Positions 62,440-64,000 of a DNA stretch of 64,000 nt are shown piece by piece. Within the stretch, counting starts at the first letter, position 1. Each line of letters starts with the position of its first letter. The translations under genes were made by a program, and so were the position numbers. This DNA comes from Mesostigma viride (taxonomy: Eukaryota; Streptophyta; Mesostigmatophyceae; Mesostigmatales; Mesostigmataceae), in contig RPFO01000041.1 in NCBI GenBank assembly GCA_009746045.1, positions 5,951,323-6,015,322 on the forward strand, in the 5' to 3' direction. Under the pieces are notes generated by a model that was not told the origin of the DNA, ran no database searches, and saw only the letters and a list, made by a program, of their open reading frames with translations.

Positions 62440-64000
62440 ACCGGAGCCAGAGACTGCGAGCTTATACGTGGAGAGAGTGATCTCTCGCCGCCTGTCGGTC
62501 AGGAAGAATGAGCATAGTAAGGCGGAGCAGGCTAGGGCCGCCAGACAAGAGGCTGACGCAACAAAGGGCCTGAAAAGACGGCCGTTGGGCAGCATCGTGA
62601 TGAACCAGGACGCCAGCCAGGTAAACTCGGTTCGTAATGTTCCCAAATGCAGCAGCATGGTTGAATTTAATCCACCGCAATTTGCGTTACCACTGATATT
62701 CTGTTCGATGCTACGTTTGGACTTCGTCTTTCATATCCCTTCTTTACCACAATGCTGCAGCAGGGTGCCAAACAGCCGCTACTAAAACGAAAGCAGCCGT
62801 CGCCTCCGGCGATCATGCCGCGGCCGCAGGGCCTGACTCCCTCGACTCCGACAAGTTCAGCGCTGTCGGCAGCCCAGGAGGCTCAGATTGCCGCTCTTTA
62901 CGCACAGATTGACAGCATCCGTAGTGGCGGCCTCGCTTCTGCTACATTCGGAGCAGTGTCCCCACCGCCTCCAGTGCCAGGCTTTGAAGGTATATTCGTC
63001 TGGAATGGTGTATCCTGCCAGTACGTATACAGGCATGCTTAAATGTGAATTCTTGGTCGTCTATTGTTTTTTCAGCTGCACATTTCGGCTTTCCTTACAG
63101 CAATTGTTTCATCCACAAATGCGTTATTACTACATTTCTTCATCCTACCGGCTATACCGGAATGGAACTATGCATTAGGTAAGTTCTTTAGGTAAATACT
63201 TTTGCCCTTTTCCAACAACTGTGTGAAAGTGACCCCCCCGTGGGGGCGGAGGGTCCAGGGGGAGTTTGAGGCTGCATAGGCTCTGGGAGGGTAGCTCACG
63301 TAAATGACGTTGGTTTCCCAACCTCATATCCCATGCTGCTGTGCCATGCCCACCAATGCAACTCCAAACTTCCAACCCTGCCCCCATCCCCTCTTTCAGT
63401 GGAGCCCGTTGCCGACAAGGCCGGATCGGTGGTGCTGGCCGCTGTGCACTGTGCCGGTAAGAGATGCGTTGGATATTTTTGTTGCGCATACTCTTTGATA
63501 CTTTCAGTGTGTAAGCATAGTACGTGCAAGCATTTTTCTCTAAGTGAAGTCCACAGCGTTGTATTTGTTCATGTGTATGGCTGAGATGGTTTTTTGGCGT
63601 GCAGGGTCAAGTGGTGTGATGTGCTCGCTTGAATGCCTATTCTCATTGCAACTTGGTTCGTCCTTTCACCACCCTGACTCCTGTCACATGGTCATATACT
63701 CGTGAATCTGATTGCATGCTATAACCTGTGCCTGGAGGGTGCAGAAGCCACAAAGGCTCCAGCAAACATCCATCTGCTGAAGCGGTCAAAGAAGGCTGCT
63801 GGGCCAACAACACCCGCTGCGCACAAGGCTGCCGCGCCGGCACCGTCTCCCGCTGAGCACAAGGCCGCCCCGCCACCAGCTCCCGCCGCGCACAAGGCGG
63901 CCCCGGCACCGGCTCCCGCTGTGCACAAGGCCGCCCCGGCACTTCCGGCTCCCGCTGTGCACAAGGCCGCCCCGGCACCGCTGGCTCCCGCTGCGCACAA
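62425..64000 (+). CDS. Multi-exon Ala/Pro/Lys-rich gene, incomplete at both ends
   Basis: The frame is open from about 62425. Exon a ends 62620 (GTAAAC donor, phase 0); exon b is 62761-62989 (phase 1 at its end); exon c is 63400-63456; exon d runs from 63745 past the window edge. Acceptors end AATGCTGCAG, CCCTCTTTCAG and GGGTGCAG, and phases match at every junction. Exon a is basic (RRLSVRKNEHSKAEQARAAR). Exon b is Pro/Ser-rich with a short helix (AAQEAQIAALYAQIDSIRSG). Exon d has repeats of AxHKAAPAPAP. The layout (basic helix, Ser/Pro linker, Gly/Ala/Pro repeats, in-phase introns) recalls exons 2-3 of the gene at 51001, but no catalytic domain is in view. Confidence 0.55.

Overview
The window looks like nuclear DNA of a eukaryote, most likely an alga or related protist. 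The evidence is Ty1/copia LTR retrotransposons, a Tnp2-type (CACTA) transposase, genes with GT-AG introns, and a GC-rich block of genes resembling those of large DNA viruses (NCLDV). I cannot name the species. Most of the 64 kb is nested mobile DNA, and real single-copy genes are few.

Layout. 1-14007 holds three copies of one Copia-like family (called AGTT family here): A (3' part, 1-3890), B (reverse, 5323-11200) and C (11201-14007). 14008-14536 is a palindrome cluster. 14975-18739 starts the GC-rich virus-like block: a CxxC zinc protein, an HNH endonuclease with CxHG...CxxCG repeats, a 668-bp inverted-repeat element, and the 3' half of a zinc/acidic gene. 18740-29763 is a full-length AGTT element (D, target duplication GAGCC) inserted in that gene. 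D is itself split by a gag-only LTR element (F, 25334-28551, duplication TTCCC). The virus-like block resumes at 29764-32413 and is split again by a second Copia family (E, 32414-38358, duplication AGGAC). It then continues to about 42380 with a BRO/KilA-N-like gene, a short F-box-like gene, a small zinc protein, a tRNA and a two-exon gene. Removing D, F and E leaves about 10.5 kb of continuous virus-like sequence, so the locus is best read as an endogenized giant-virus fragment opened up by retrotransposons.

42805-54530 is a cluster of related CACTA-type units. They share ends that begin CACTAC (or CACCAC) and GTGTACACCCG-rich subterminal repeats. The units carry a Tnp2 transposase remnant, a protein kinase, a 2-oxoglutarate/Fe(II) oxygenase-like gene, and a three-exon gene ending in a ubiquitin-specific-protease-like domain. 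55000-62400 is mostly duplicated non-coding repeat DNA. A multi-exon Ala/Pro/Lys-rich gene enters at about 62420 and runs off the right edge.

The most unusual content is a family of about 210-bp nested-hairpin elements, with 5-bp target duplications, joined to 3' halves of tRNA-like sequences (7823-8929, 14008-14536, 55865-56682). The AGTT retrotransposon is also odd: its LTRs end AGTT...AACT rather than TG...CA, it has an extra ORF before gag, a conserved in-frame UGA between gag and pol, and a retropepsin-like domain placed after the integrase. Many ORFs are broken by 1-bp indels, several in homopolymers, so some breaks could be assembly error rather than decay.
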